A DNA stretch of 64,000 bases from Argyresthia goedartella (GCA_949825045.1 OX463820.1:10676501-10740500); one strand, 5' to 3'; shown: positions 47,066-60,617, counted from the first letter of the stretch. Translations and numbers: made by a program. The notes: generated by a model not told the origin, from the sequence alone.

Positions 47066-47956
47066 GAATAAAATAATGGCTGAAAATATTTTGATAAAAT
47101 TCATAACCTACCAATCAAAATAAGAATCATCAAAATCCATTCATAATAATTGATAGAGTAATCGCGTAAGTAACAAGCAGAAAAAAACATAAGAATTTAG
47201 AACCTCCGCCTTTTGAAGTCGGTTGAAAAGCTACATTCTGTCGCATGTATAACTCTTCCAGCGCGTAATTTTCATTATTTTGCCGTTGTTATAAAATGCA
47301 AACCTATAGATTTTGAACGAAAATACCAACTTAGCACCACATATACCATAAAACTCATTTTTTTTTTCGATATGAATTGGTTTTATGTATTGGCAACTCT
47401 GAAGTGTTGTGAGGCCACGTCCACACTGAACTAAATTCGATTTTGTCATTTTCTGTCTAACACTATTTTGATAAATATCAAAATAGTGTTTAACTGCAAC
47501 GATTCATGCAACACCGCGACGAATCGAGTAAAGACTATGGGATATGTATTATTACTCAAGATGTCAAAGTCAAACTTCTTTATTACTGTAGATATTGACA
47601 TATACTTAGCAAAGGTCATTTTTTGCCCCTTCTCTACATTGGACCACTGTGGGAGCAGAAGGGCGTACAAACTCGCACAGACTGATTTTTAGATCTCTTT
47701 TAAAAATTGGTTATGCTTAACTAATACAAATATGACAATGTTAATTATTATAATTAATAAGCAGGAATAAATAACTACAAAATTATTAACAGCAATGTCT
47801 GTGTTGAGTTAGATTAGCCATATACAGTCCCGTCATTTTAGTAATCTTGAACATTGTTCACAATTACTGAAATGACAAGACTCGCAATACATATTCCCGC
47901 ATAAATAATCGCCTACGCTCCTTATTAAAAATATATTTATTTTTAAATCGCAACAG
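47066..47956 (+). other. End of intron D4-A5: hairpin and antisense LINE 3' end
   Basis: The sequence rejoins type-I (post-D1/D3) intron DNA at about 47085, then has the 15-bp hairpin (about 47459-47490), the antisense LINE 3' end (47565-47864) and the pre-A hairpin (about 47827-47883). Confidence 0.5.
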
Positions 47957-48196
47957 TGACTCAACGGCCACTTAAGGGAACTGTAAAACCAGCTGCTGAA
48001 GAGAAAACTATCGATGGCAGCAATGGTGGAGGTGCATTTTTCAAAAAAAACCTATTCGACGATAAAGAATCCATCAACAAACCTGAACTACAAGATGACG
48101 GCGCAACAATCAATGATAATCCTGGAAACCAAGACGCTGGAAAAATGCTTAATGCTACCGATGGCGGAGGATCGTTTTTCAAGAACAAATTTTTTG
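47957..48196 (+). CDS. Exon A5 (short form)
   Basis: 240 nt, phase 1-1, donor gtagta at 48197. It differs from A4 by a synonymous GAT/GAC change. Confidence 0.75.
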
Positions 48197-48938
48197 GTAG
48201 TATGGTGATAATATGTACAGAGTATCCCTTACGTCACACCCCACAGCGATATCGGAGGCAGATCTGCTTTAAATGCCTGCATCGAATAAGGCCAACATGA
48301 ACTCAGTGAAAGTTGCATGTAATACGAGATATCGTCAGTTCAATGGATTTATTAAACTCCCCATTTTTTACATTGTTATTGCGAGTTCATGGTGTCAATT
48401 TATAATACTTTATAATAACCCAAACTTTCACTAGTGTCCCTTTGACCTGTAGACCTCACGTGTGACAATTAAATTTTTATAATACATGCAAACTTCTGAA
48501 TGCACCTGGCTACGTACATAGAGTATATTTTTCCGCTTCGCTAAGGACATGCGCCGTGATCATGGTTTCCCGGCACACATCTCGTACGGCGCCAAATTAG
48601 CTAATAGTGGTCAGAAAGCTTATGAGATCTTCCTAGAATATTTTTTGTCTGTTTTCCTGTCTGTTTTTATGGTGACACCAATAACCACTCTTCACCTTCA
48701 ACAGCTACTGGCGGCACAAATGATCTGAGCTGTGTGGATGCCATATAATTAACGAACAATCTTGGTGCACGACCGGATCCTGCCAATTTTCATTAGAAAT
48801 TGTACCGATCTCTTTATGTATGCCGTTCCGGAGGTCACTGAACGAGAGGTATTTCCCCAGACATTGGAATATGGCTTACCCATACACAAAAGCGGTCAAA
48901 AAACAATACCGCCTGGTCTCAATAATGCCAGTTTTAAG

Positions 48939-50424
48939 TTTTTTTTTTTTTTTATTTACCAAATTGAGAAAAACATCTTATTTATATACATTTACATCAC
49001 ATAAACCACGGAGGTTTGTGCGTGATGCTGGAATTCGTGCGAACAGGGTACAATCATTAATTATTAAATATTTTTTTACATTCTACATGGGTACATGGGC
49101 ATTTCGTAATGTATCGTGCAGTTAACGTTACATTACGAGATACCCAAGTTGTTTGTATTTATATAATAAGTTGTTTGTATTTGTGTATAATATATTAAAA
49201 CAGTGAATAAGTTTATTTATCCATCTATCCATCAAAAGTCAGAGACGAGTAACTTTGGGACCGGATCGAGCAGATGGAATGGATGGTGTTGATGAATGGC
49301 GTTGTTCCGAGGCTGCAGTAATAATGAAGATTTTTTTTAATTTGAATTTTAGTGTATTAGGGGTGAATGATGCTTTAAGTTCGGTAGGCAGGCTGTTCAT
49401 CAGTCGTGGTATGATAAATTGAGTAGTTCGCTCACCATAGTAATTTCGTGCTCTAACCGTCACTAGTTCGTTATTTGTCACCTTGCGAGTCTGGATGCTA
49501 TGTGAATGGGAGACAGTTTTGAGTGTATGGATGTCAGCATATTGTTCTTTGATTATATTATATTTAACTTTAGTGTGGATTGGTAACATGTTGCAGTGAT
49601 TGAATAAACCATTATAATCAGCCGAGTAGTTTAATTTTGTTTGTGGTGATACTATTAGTTTTAGAATTTTTAATTGTAGTTTATATATATTGTCTAAGTA
49701 TGTATTAAAAGTGCGTCCATAACTAGACAGTCCATATGACACTATTGACTGCAAGAGCGTTATATAATAGTATCCTGGTTGAGAATGGTATTCGGTTCTT
49801 TATTATATACATCGTTGCCAGGAACGCGCGTAGTTTTTTGCATACTCTGTCAATGGGTTCTCCCCAGTTAAAGTGTTTGTCTATCACGAGACCCAGGTAG
49901 ACGTGTGAGTCAACCCATTGTATTTGTTCACACGTGCACCCGGCTCCCGCGATAGTAGTTCCGCTATGTTGGCAACTGTGCGAGTGGGCGATCAGGTGAT
50001 TTTTCGGTTGGCCTTTGAGGTATGGTGATCTTATGTGAATTACTTTAGTTTTTTGAGCATTCAAAACAAGGCCAACGTCATGGCACCATCGACTCAGGAT
50101 GTCAAAGTCCGCTTGCAGGTCTCTCATAGCGATATTAATATCGCTATGAGAGACTATGAGGCATGTGTCGTCGGCAAATTGGTATGATGTGCTGTGTGAG
50201 GTGATGTTGGGCATGTCATTTACGTAGGCCAGGAAGTGAAGTGGGCCGAGTACGGAACCCTGGGCAGTGCCTTCGGTTACCAGGAGTGGGTCGCTAAGGG
50301 TGTTGTCAATTTTGACCCGTATATGACGGTTGCGCAAGTAGTCTGAACACCACTTCAACAGAGGACCCCTTATACCACTAGCGTCGAGCCTGTTCACTAA
50401 CTCATCATGTTTACTGTATTCATG
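48939..50424 (-). pseudogene. 5'-truncated LINE on the minus strand
   Basis: A T tract at 48939-48955 is the poly(A) end. ORF parts 50397-49723 and 49754-49239 (one frameshift) read DASGIRGPLLKWCSDYLRNR, AQGSVLGPLHFLAYVNDMP, YQFADDTCLIV, HVYLGLVIDKHFNWG and NYYGERTTQFIIPRLMNSLP. The insert splits TTTTAAG|TAAACTGCTGG, which is continuous in unit 6. The YxDD box is intact, but the N-terminal half is absent. Confidence 0.85.
50119..50154. repeat. Perfect 36-bp palindrome without spacer
   Basis: GTCTCTCATAGCGATATT is followed directly by its exact reverse complement, inside the RT ORF just after the FADD box. Confidence 0.95.
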
Positions 50425-50559
50425 TAAACTGCTGGAACTTATAGTCCATGATCAGGTGTATCCCATTTTAGCGTGAAGTATTACTCCAGCCCAGCATGGT
50501 TTTATGAGTTAATGATCTACCCATACAATTTTATAGAATTTGAAGGATCAGTGGCCGGT

Positions 50560-51389
50560 CATTATTGTATACTGGCCTGGGGGGGTGCTAACAAAAGTAC
50601 CCTTATCACTCGAAAGAGCTCAGAGATCTGTTCTCAAAGTGGCCCTGGGAAAGCCTCGTCACTACCCTACAACATCTCTGTTTAATGACACGCAAGTGCT
50701 AAGTGTTCGAAGACTTTTTATGTTAAGAGCAGCCACTGTGACGCATAGAGAGCTCATCAACACGCCTGCCTACAGTAACATTCTAAACAAAAGAGTTTTT
50801 AGATTGCCTGTACCAACCGTTTCCACAGTATTCGCTAAGAGATTTCGATCGTTTCTGTTCCCGTATATATATAACAAATTAAACAAAATTAATAATATTG
50901 CAACCTTAAGTCTACATCAAGCAAAGTCCGTACTGTATAAAACTTTATTAACACTTACTTACGAAGAATCTGAAAATTTAATGAGGATAATGACATGAAC
51001 TTAACCAACACACTCTCATATACACACGCACACACGCACACACACACATACACACACATAATACAAAAGAGAACGGTTGATTTGATTATATGTTATCCAT
51101 CAAACTTTAAAATGTTAAAATTTCTGATAATATTAATGGAATTAAGCATAATAATGAAATAATATTATTTTAATCTGCATGTAGTCATTATTATTATTTT
51201 TATTGTCTTCATATTATTTTTTAGGTATTTAAACATTATGATTTGATTGCCGCATACATAATTGGAATTTCTGTATTTTAGGTCCTCACGATACAGGCCT
51301 AGCCTAGTGTGAGGATCATTGTAATAATTTTATGTAAAATATCATTGGCAAATAAATAAATTTTAATTTTTAATTTAATTTAATTTATA
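50560..51389 (+). pseudogene. LINE 3' fragment on the plus strand
   Basis: 50582-50998 reads LSLERAQRSVLKVALGKPRH, VLSVRRLFMLRA, FPYIYNKLNKINNIATLSLH and a stop, followed by a 3' UTR with CA repeats and an ATTTTTAATTTAATTT tail. It is related to the LINE at 29-2267. Unit 6 has the empty site (ACCGGTTATATGGATAAACG). Confidence 0.8.
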
Positions 51390-52765
51390 GGGATAAACGC
51401 TAAGCGATCAAAAGATCGGCTGAGGCATGACATCATCGTAACTGGAATAAGTCGGTGTAAGATCTGCTCAGATGGTTTGAGTATTACTTCCCCAATCGTA
51501 GTCAAGCTGTCCTAATTGGCTGCCATCACTCGCGAAAGCGTTCATGAGGCAACTGCAGTTTAGATGTGACGGGTCATCGGTGGGCTATTATGAGGGTCTT
51601 ACTCGACATTCTATGGCATCCTAGGAGAGCAGGAGGATGCTGGCGGATCATAAACGTGTTCATGACGTCTTCAACAACAGGCTGAACCATGAACGGCTGA
51701 TGAGGTCAGTGCTGCTGTGCTTTGCCAAAAGCCGACTGCTCATGCACGAGCGCACGTGCACCAACTTTGCCTCCATCTCAACACTCAATATGTTCCTATT
51801 TAGTGGAATTAATTATTTATGCTATAAAACATCCACAACTAAATAAATAAGTATGAAATTAGCCTCACCATTCCCAACCTATTTACTTTTCACTATGATC
51901 ATGAAACCCAACTTATTGACTTTTTACTAAAATAACTCTCATGGTTTCTACAAATCCAACGACACTTCATTCGTCAAAATCCGTCAAGTTGTTTGGAATG
52001 TAGCGTTTTTTTTTTGAAATTTTAGGGTACAAATTTGAAAAAAACTTACAAATTAGGGCTATTTAAGGAATGAAAACTGGAAAAGCACTAACATCGTAAA
52101 AACACCCACAGCCAAGTATTATTAATGGCCGCTTAGGTTAGGTATGTAAGGCATAGTATTTTTAGGTTAGGGTTATTTAAGGAAGATTGGATTCAATTTG
52201 TTTGGGTCGTGATAGATGTATGAAGTATTATTAACCGACAGCATGAAATAGCACTAATAATGTAAAAAATGGGGAGTTTGAACAAACTGTTAAACTGACG
52301 ATATCGCGAATTACCTATTTCACTGAGGTTATGTTAGGCTTATTCGATACACCTCAGGCAGGTCTACCTCTTGTATCACTGTGTTGTGTGACTTATGGGA
52401 CAGCCTATATATAATTATGTGGTGGTGGTTAACGAATTTTATTGGTACACCAAGTGAAATATTTTTGATGAACGTTTTCGTAAAATTGGCTATTAAGAGT
52501 AAAATTATTTCAGAATTAAGTATTCCATTTTATTTTAATTTCTTTATTTTATGAATAAGGTTTCCTAAATGTGCACGAGATAGGTATATGCTGAATAACA
52601 CAACGCTAGATACACAATTTACTTTAAATTAAACACAGCATTCAATTGGGAAATAAAGTGCTTAAATACCTACTTAAATAAACTTTACTGTAAGATGCTA
52701 TTGTAAGATTCACTTTTTTAGATTTACATTTACATCATGAAATTAACAAAATCAATCTTCTCCAG

Positions 52766-52836
52766 ATGCAGCTCGACCTAAAGCAAGTCAAAATGTCGGC
52801 GGTGGTACAGATGGTGATTCAGTAACCCCTAATTTG
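52766..52836 (+). CDS. Exon C5
   Basis: 71 nt, phase 1 to 0, acceptor tcttctccag, donor gtaaat at 52837. Reads DAARPKASQNVGGGTDGDSV and then TPNL. In this unit the read-through stop behind the donor is CAA instead of TAA, so the intron side is not kept as coding end. Confidence 0.62.
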
Positions 52837-53711
52837 GTAAATATTGGCAGAGTTGAGCTGAAAAGCGCTGCACAAAGGGCAGTATTAGACGTCAAACATT
52901 TCTTAGGGTTCCGTACCCGAAAGGTTCCAAATGGGACCCTATTACTAAGCCTCCGCTATCCATTTGACTGTCTGTCCATCACCGAACTCTATTTGATGAA
53001 CCGTAATAGGTAGAGAGATGAAATTTTCATAGAATGTGTATTTCTGTTGCCGCTACAGCAATAAATAATGAAATACACGAGATTTAAAAATTAAAGGGGT
53101 CCGCATACAAGGGTCGTGTTTCAATATCCCTGTCAAATATTATCGATAATTTCGCGTCATCTATCTATCTTTTCGGTGGCGCAATTGGTTTGAAGTTGTA
53201 TCCACTATCTGTAGGGTAGGGGTTTTGCTGGGTTCGTAACCTAGTTCGGCCATAAACTTTTTTGTTTTTGTTTTATTATTTGTTTGGTCCTTAGGTTGCC
53301 TTGTACGATGGTATGGAACCTTTCATACGCGATTCTGACCCTCACTTGACCGATTTTATGTAATAACAAGCGGACCCGACAGACGTCGTTCTGTCAAATC
53401 CTATAGATAAGGTCCTCTACCAACTTCATCCGTTGAAAGAAGATTTTTAGACTTTTCGTCAGTTTACATTGCGTTTGTTAAAAAAATCTTCCAACGACTT
53501 CAAGAAATAGTAGAAAAAAATGTAACTATTTTGTGATTTATTATTTTATTTATGTGAATATTTTGAACGTATTGCAAACATTTATTCAATGTTATGGTTC
53601 AGTTTTTACAGTCGAGAACTGTTTGTTGGGCAGTTATTTAACAGTATGTTTGCTGATAATTTCCCTAGTTTCATAAATATAAATACCTGAACAAAATCTA
53701 TAAAATTGCAG
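52837..53711 (+). other. Intron C5-D5: common repeat and SINE
   Basis: The post-C repeat, the SINE head at 53174-53252 and the GCGGACCCGACAGACG repeat near 53370. No gene. Confidence 0.5.
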
Positions 53712-53751
53712 ATAGATGAAAACGGACCTGGAAAAGGACAAAACGATGGAA
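53712..53751 (+). CDS. Exon D5 (type II)
   Basis: 40 nt, phase 0 to 1, IDENGPGKGQNDG, donor gtaagt at 53752. Confidence 0.55.
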
Positions 53752-54444
53752 GTAAGTGGTGGTTGATAATAGTTTTATGTACAACTAACTTTATTCAGTC
53801 TAGTAAGTGCAGTATAAATAATTCACCAAGTTAAGAACTTAAAAAAACCGACTTCAAGTGCAAGCCCTATTTTTTCCTACCCGGTTGAGATGCGAATAAA
53901 GCCTATGTCAATAAAAGTCCCCATCATAACTTTTGCTACACGAAACCAAAAACCAAAACGTCATCTGTGTTTATATTTTTTGTATTTGTTGTTTTTTTCA
54001 AAAAGCGCTGAATCGATATTGATAAAATTCATAACCTACAAATCAAAGTAACAATCATCAAAATCCATTCATAATTATGACAGTGTAATGGCGACAGAAA
54101 AACACAGAAAAAATTAGAAGAATTGAGAAACTCCACCTTTTTGGAGTCGGTTGAAAAGCTACAGTCTGTCGCATGCATAACTATTACAGCACGTTATTTT
54201 CATTATATGCAAATTGTTAAAAAATTCAAACCCTATAGGGTTTCATCAAAAATACCAACTTAGCACCACAGATACTATAAAATACACTTTTTTCTCGATG
54301 TCAATAGATTTTATATGGAGTATTGTGAGGCCACGTCCACACTGAACTGCGTTCGATTTTCTCATTTTCTGTCATTTATCAATATAGTGTTCAACTGCGA
54401 CGATTCATGCAATATCGCGACGATTCGAGAAAATCTTATGGGAT

Positions 54445-55224
54445 CTTTGAGTAAAAATGTATAAATACTAGAGACGCTAGCTCGAACAAAATATGTGCCC
54501 GGCCTCTTGACGAGAGGGGTACGCGCGGGGCAAGAACGGACTTGTCAGTTGTCATCAAGTTGTCATAGATAAAAATCTTTGCGCGCAGATGCGACATGCT
54601 GTAATTCTGCATACACAGTCGCCTTTGCCCAAAAGTATACCAATTGAGTGAATCCTGCATATACTGATTGCATACTTTTAAGCGCTGGCGACCTATTATG
54701 TGTATTTTGAATAAAATAAAAGAGAATTTGCACATATCCCATACTTTAATGGGGAGTATTTTTTATTTCATTGGACTTTCCATAAGTTTGTAATGTGTAT
54801 TTCCATGTGCAATAAAAATATACGAAATATACGACATGCATAACACGTTGGTGTTCGGAAATGTTACAACTGAATGTAAAAATCTTGTTACTTCTTGATT
54901 TTCAAAGAGAAATTATGGCTGTCGCTTTGTTGATTTTTATAATTCACAAAATATGATTGAATATGCGTATTTTACTGATATTACAGGGTACTTTCGTATG
55001 AAAAGTTATTCCTTGGCTTTTTTGTGTCTTTACTGTGTAGTTTTTATAGTACCGCAGAGCCAACGACGGCATTATTTATTTTTTTATTCTCGCAATCAAA
55101 CGCGTCACGGCTCGGCAAGCGCTTAGTATAGACTGAATTAGTGTTGAGTAAATTAACTCTACTTTTAGCTGCAAGAAATTTAGTTTGTGCGCCTACTCTA
55201 GTATTCATACATTATTACTCAAAG
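54445..55224. mobile_element. 780-bp MITE, 29-bp TIRs, TSD TATGGGAT
   Basis: 54445-54473 and 55196-55224 are inverted with two mismatches (CTTTGAGTAA...ACTAGAG). The 8-bp TATGGGAT flanks it at 54437-54444 and 55225-55232, which suits hAT-like elements. There is no transposase. A truncated copy is at 39130. Confidence 0.8.
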
Positions 55225-55239
55225 TATGGGATATATATT

Positions 55240-56400
55240 ATTACTCAAGATGTCAAAGTCAAATTTCTTTATTACTGTAGATATTGACATATACTTAGCA
55301 AAGTTAATGGTTTGCCTCTTCTCTACATTAGGCTACTGTGGGAGCAGAAGGGCGTAGAAACTCGCACAAATTGATTTTTAGATCTCTTTTAAAAATCAGT
55401 TGTGCTAACTAATACAAATATTACAATATAAATAATTATAATTAATAGGCAGAAATAAACAAATGCAAAATTATTAACAGTAATGTCTATGTTGAGTTAG
55501 ATTAGCCTCATACAGTCCCGTCATTAAAATCATCTTAAACATTGTAATATGCCTTATTCGACAAAGTCGCTTGAACTACTTTTTTACATTGCTAAAAGGG
55601 CTATTTAAAAAATTCCATAGGTATCTTGTTGTAGTAGAGAATGCACTGACCCTTGAAACAATTGCTAACCGGGTGAAACTAGTCTGTGATTATTTCTTAG
55701 GTAAACATTACAGCTATCGCTAAGTTTGGAAAATGTTGTAAGGTTCTTGCGCACATACATTATAGTTTCGAAAATAAATTGACTAGCTACAGTTAGTATG
55801 ACAATTTCTTTAAAAGCTCTCTTACGGAGTTAGTGCTTTTAAATTCTAAATTGATCGAATAGCTTTTTTCTGTAAAATTAAAATAGTTTGAATATGCGGT
55901 ACTTTCCCCCACAACAAGATACCATAGGACATGATACTATGAAAGCTACTTAAATATATTTGCCTAGATGTAGCCGGATCCGTTTTTTGTCGGATGTTCT
56001 TAACATTGTAAGCCACAGAACTTAATTTACCAACAAATTTATCTATTTAAAATTGCAGTGGGGACCACTGCAATTTTCTATCAATGATTATTCCAAGAAA
56101 CTTCGTATCATTTACTTATTCTAACGTGTTGCTGTTTAACAATAAACTGGTTTTAATTTGCCTGGCATTTGGAAATGAGAATTTGATTCACTTGGCTTTG
56201 CCAGCGTTTAACAATAAATTATTACTGTTAAACGCTGTAAATGTAAAATTGTATACCTCGCCATGCCATTTATCTATGAGCTCGTTTAGACTATTGCTAT
56301 AATGTATTATACACCATACACAAAAAATACATACAAAAATCATGTGACGTATTATGTAGCTCGGGATGTAATATATATTATATTCCATACTGAGAAATGA
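55240..56400 (-). pseudogene. Minus-strand LINE 3' half, unit 5
   Basis: The same fragment as 39735-43640 but without the 2.9-kb insertion. Stops and a small duplication near 56050 disrupt the frame. Confidence 0.7.
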
Positions 56401-57949
56401 ACTTCGATCCTCAGTACGAGCTCTAGTTCGTGCCGTAACGTCAAGCTCTAGTGTGAGTGTCTAATATAGCTACAAGTGTGAAAGTGTAGTACGTGAAGTG
56501 TGAATTAGATAGGCTCTGAGCTACGCCTTGCCTAGTGAGCCCGTTCCGATTCAGTGTCAGCATGCAACCACTATTATTTCTCCACAGGCTAGTCTACTAG
56601 AAGAAGCCTGGAGTTTACGTCTCACCCAACACATAACAATACTCCCTAATAACTCACCATTATCCTTGGGTATTTGCCGACCCTATTCAGCACAGTAAAT
56701 TTGTCATACTATTGGGATCATTCATTAGCATTATCAATAAATTGCTTTCACCGGACACACAAACGATTACAGCATAGGACTTAGAATCTTCATTAATTAC
56801 ATATTTAAAGACAATTACAGCAATTATGAAAATAGAAGCCCAAAAAACAATTTCAGTGAACCCCGCAAAATAGCGGGAACACCGAATCGCGCAGGAAAAT
56901 CTACAAAAGATCAAATTCATTAAACGACAACGACCAACCGACCAAAAAATTAAAAAACAACTCAAAGAATGCCGAAGACGTCTTGAGAAAATTAACGATA
57001 ATAAAGAAAAAACGCAACTGCAGAGCATTTTTTGAAGGCCTAGACAAAAAACATTCAAGCAAAAGTATACCAATAGTGGACCTCTATTTCAATTGACAAG
57101 GTGAAAAATGCAACGTCACGCTGGGAATAGGAATTAAGTAAATGCCTTAAAATTATTATCATCCCTAACGAAATTCCATCAAACCCTAATTAGGTACCTA
57201 TAAAATGGTCCAATAATAGCAAATATAGTAAAGGTAAGCAGCCACATGTGCAAAGGAACTGCGGCGGGTTCAGCTCAGGTAGACTTCCCAGGAATTGTAC
57301 AAAGGGAATACCGCCACAAATATTAAAGGTTATCACCAAAACAATGAACAGAGCTTGGACAGAAAATACAATACCGGAGTCTTAGAATGAAATAGTCCAA
57401 GTAACTATCCCAAAAATCTGAAACCCTCAAGACACCAATGACCATCGCCGTATAACAATATGCAGTACAGGATATCGCATTTACGTACGCCACATACCTG
57501 CACATCAAACAAGACGAGACAACAAAAGAACTCCTCTGATGAATACCTCTTCACACCACGCAGGATACTAGACGAATTTATCGTGCGGGTAACAGAAAAT
57601 ATGTACTGTCGCTGGATATTGCAAAAGCATTCGATACTATGCACCTAAATACATGGTCACTGGTCAGGGATATTTTCCTCTCAAGGAACAAAAAGATTTT
57701 AACCAATAGGATAAAAAAGCCTGCATGAACGGACCTGCATCAAATAGTTTTGACAGCAAATAAAGGAAAATGAGTAAAACGAGGCTGGCCACTGTTTCCA
57801 AGACCATTTACAATATTAAAAGATAATGTCTTCAAAATAATGGAAGAAGTCCCCAACATAAAACTGGATCAAGCTGAAGAAGTAGTCTTAGTAGTCTAGT
57901 ATAGTATATCTACTAAGATCATACCTAAGCAATAGAATTCAAAAGGCAG
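56401..57949 (+). pseudogene. Middle block with RT relic, unit 5
   Basis: Near-identical to 43641-45229; the ALDIAKAFDTMH motif lies at about 57606-57645, with one more change in the frame before it. Confidence 0.5.
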
Positions 57950-58995
57950 AAGTCATCGGCGTTAAATCTGATGGTCGGGAGTAAAAATTGGCGTTCCACA
58001 AGGCCCTTTCTTATTCCTGGTATATATTAACGATCTGCATTTTATGGTGGAGAAATTGACTAACTTAGTGTTGTTTGCTGATGATACTTCGCTGATCTTC
58101 AAAATTGAAAGACAAAATAAGATTTTGATGCTTTCAATGGAGTATTATCTTTAACCTTGAATTGGTTCACAGTTAACAATTTATTGTTAAATGCTAGTAA
58201 AACCAAATGTATCTCTAATTAGTAAATGACACGAAGTTTCTTGGAATAACCATTAATAGCAAATTGCAGTGGGGACCCCACATAGAAAAATTGGCTGGTA
58301 AATTAAGTTCTGCAGCTTACGCTGTTAGGATCATCAGACAAAACACGGATGTGTCATGTACTCATAGTGTCATGTACTATGGTATCTTGTTTTGGGGGAA
58401 AGCAGCGGATATTCAAACTATTTTTTTTTTACAGAAAAGAGCTATTCGAGCAATTTATAGTTTAAAACGCCCAGACTCCTTAAGAGAAATTTTAAAAGAA
58501 ATTGACGTACTAACTGTAGCTAGTCAATTTATTTTCGAAAATATAATGTATGTACGCAAGAACCTTACAAAATTTCGCAAACTTAGCGATAGCTGTAATG
58601 TTAACCTAAGAAATAATCACAGACTACTTGCGCTCCAGTTTCGACTCGCGAGGGTTAGCAATTCTTTCAAGGGTTAATGCATTCTCTACTACAAGATATT
58701 GGAGATCTTGAAATTGCCATTTGAGCAATTTAAAAACCATGTTAAAGAGGGTTTGTCGAAAAAGGGATATTACAATGTTCAAGATTACTTGAATGATGGG
58801 ACTGTATGGGGTTAATAATTTTGTTAATAATTTTTTTATTATTTATTCCTGCTTATTAATTATGACAATGACATAAGTATATATTAGGTCCTTACATATG
58901 AAATTGGCGTTTCACGGTACTGGTCACTTTGATCTCAAATATCTCCTCTATGGTTAGGAATTCCAAATTCAAATTTATACAGCTATTTGCTCATG
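57950..58995 (+). pseudogene. Plus-strand LINE RT fragment, unit 5
   Basis: GVPQGPFLFLVYINDLHF, LFADDTSLIFKIERQ, then from 58264 a longer open part (QWGPHIEKLAGKLSSAAYAV ... RRPDSLREILKEIDVLTVAS-like order) than in unit 4. It is still frameshifted. Confidence 0.75.
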
Positions 58996-59499
58996 TATTT
59001 GTGTTCTAAAATTATAATTCATTTGTTTTTTCCTCAATTGTTTTTTTTCTTGCGTCACTCAGCTTACAAATGGAAAACTTGAAATATTTGAACGTTGGAA
59101 AAAATTGGACGGCTTTATGGATATGGCTAGTGACGCTGTAACTCAGCCCTTATTATAAATGTGACCGATGATGATACATCAAGTAATGATGAATCTGTCA
59201 CAAGCGAATGACGCGCGTCAGGTTGGGATATTTCTCTGTCTACGGTTATTTTCTATTCAACTAAATTTTCTAAAACAATTTAATTAAGTTTTTTATCGTG
59301 TAAGCTGAAATTACGCGCCCTACTCCTTGGTTTTGTACTACTTGTAGAAAAAAATCAATCCAAAATTGAAAGCGAACTATATCTCTTTGATCAATGCCAT
59401 TGACATCAGTGTAGGTACAACACTCAAATCTCACTCAATCATAGACAACTGTCAACTGACATTTTTGTTTACATTATTGTGAAATGCTATCGAAATCGA

Positions 59500-59737
59500 C
59501 TTTAAAACGTTTGACGTTTTTTTTACTGACATCCCCACTAAAAAGTCTTTAGACTCTTCCGAAGTAGTCGCTGAATCTTTGCTAAAAGACTGTGTACCTT
59601 GATGTGAAAATCAATTCTCGTTTAATTTTGTAGATGATACGGATATTTTTAAAACCTTCAAATCAATAAATGTTAAGAAAACTGCAGACGTCTGGAATAT
59701 TTCTGTTAATGTTGTGAAGCCCCTAATAAATGAATAA
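59500..59737 (+). pseudogene. LINE fragment from before the RT, unit 5
   Basis: Same segment as 46840-47065 (TDIPTKKSLDSSEVVAESLL), with an added stop at about 59601. Confidence 0.55.
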
Positions 59738-60617
59738 AATAATGGCTGAAAATATTTTGATAAAATTCATAACCTACCAATCAAAATAAGAATCATCAAA
59801 ATCCATTCATAATAATTCACAGAGTAATCGCGTAAGTAACACGCAGAAAAAAACATAAGAATTTAGAACCTCCGCCTTTTGAAGTCGGTTGAAAAGCTAC
59901 ATTCTGTCGCATGCATAACTCTTCCAGCGCGTAATTTTCATTATTTTGCCGTTGTTATAAAATGCAAACCTATAGATTTTCATCGAAAATACCCACTTAG
60001 CACCACATATACCATAAAACTCATTTTTTCTCGATATGAATTGGTTTTATGTATTTGCAACTCTGAAGTGTTGTGAGGCCACGTCCACACTGAACTAAAT
60101 TCGATTTTCTCATTATCTGTCTAACACTATTTTGATAAATATCAAAATAGTGTAACTGCAACGATTCATGCAACACCGCGACGAATCGAGTAAAGACTAT
60201 GGGATATATATTATTACTCAAGATGTCAAAGTCAAATTTCTTTATTACTGTAGATATTACTGTAGATGTAGCAAAGGTCATTTTTTGCCCCTTCTCTACA
60301 TTGGACCACTGTGGGAGCAGAAGGGCGTAGAAACTCGCACAGACTGATTTTTAGATCTCTTTTAAAAATTGGTTATGCTTAACTTATACAAATATGACTA
60401 TGTCAATTATTATAATTAATAAGCAGGAATAAATAACTACAAAATTATTAACAGCAATGTCTGTGTTGAGTTAGATTAGCCATATACAGTCCCGTCATTT
60501 TAGTAATCTTGAACATTGTTCACAATTACTGAAATGACAAGACTCGCAATACATATTCCCGCATAAATAATCGCCTACGCTCCTTATTAAAAATATATTT
60601 ATTTTAAATCGCAACAG
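59738..60617 (+). other. End of intron D5-A6
   Basis: Type-I intron DNA, hairpin near 60123-60154, antisense LINE 3' end at 60225-60526 and the pre-A hairpin at about 60489-60545. No gene. Confidence 0.5.

Larger units (their letters stand above)
48216..52409. mobile_element. Composite inverted-end repeat with LINE relic, unit 5
   Basis: The ends are TACAGAGTATCCC and GGGACAGCCTATA. The old relic (48530-48938, 50425-50559, 51390-51790) is cut twice by later LINE insertions in opposite orientations. Confidence 0.6.
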
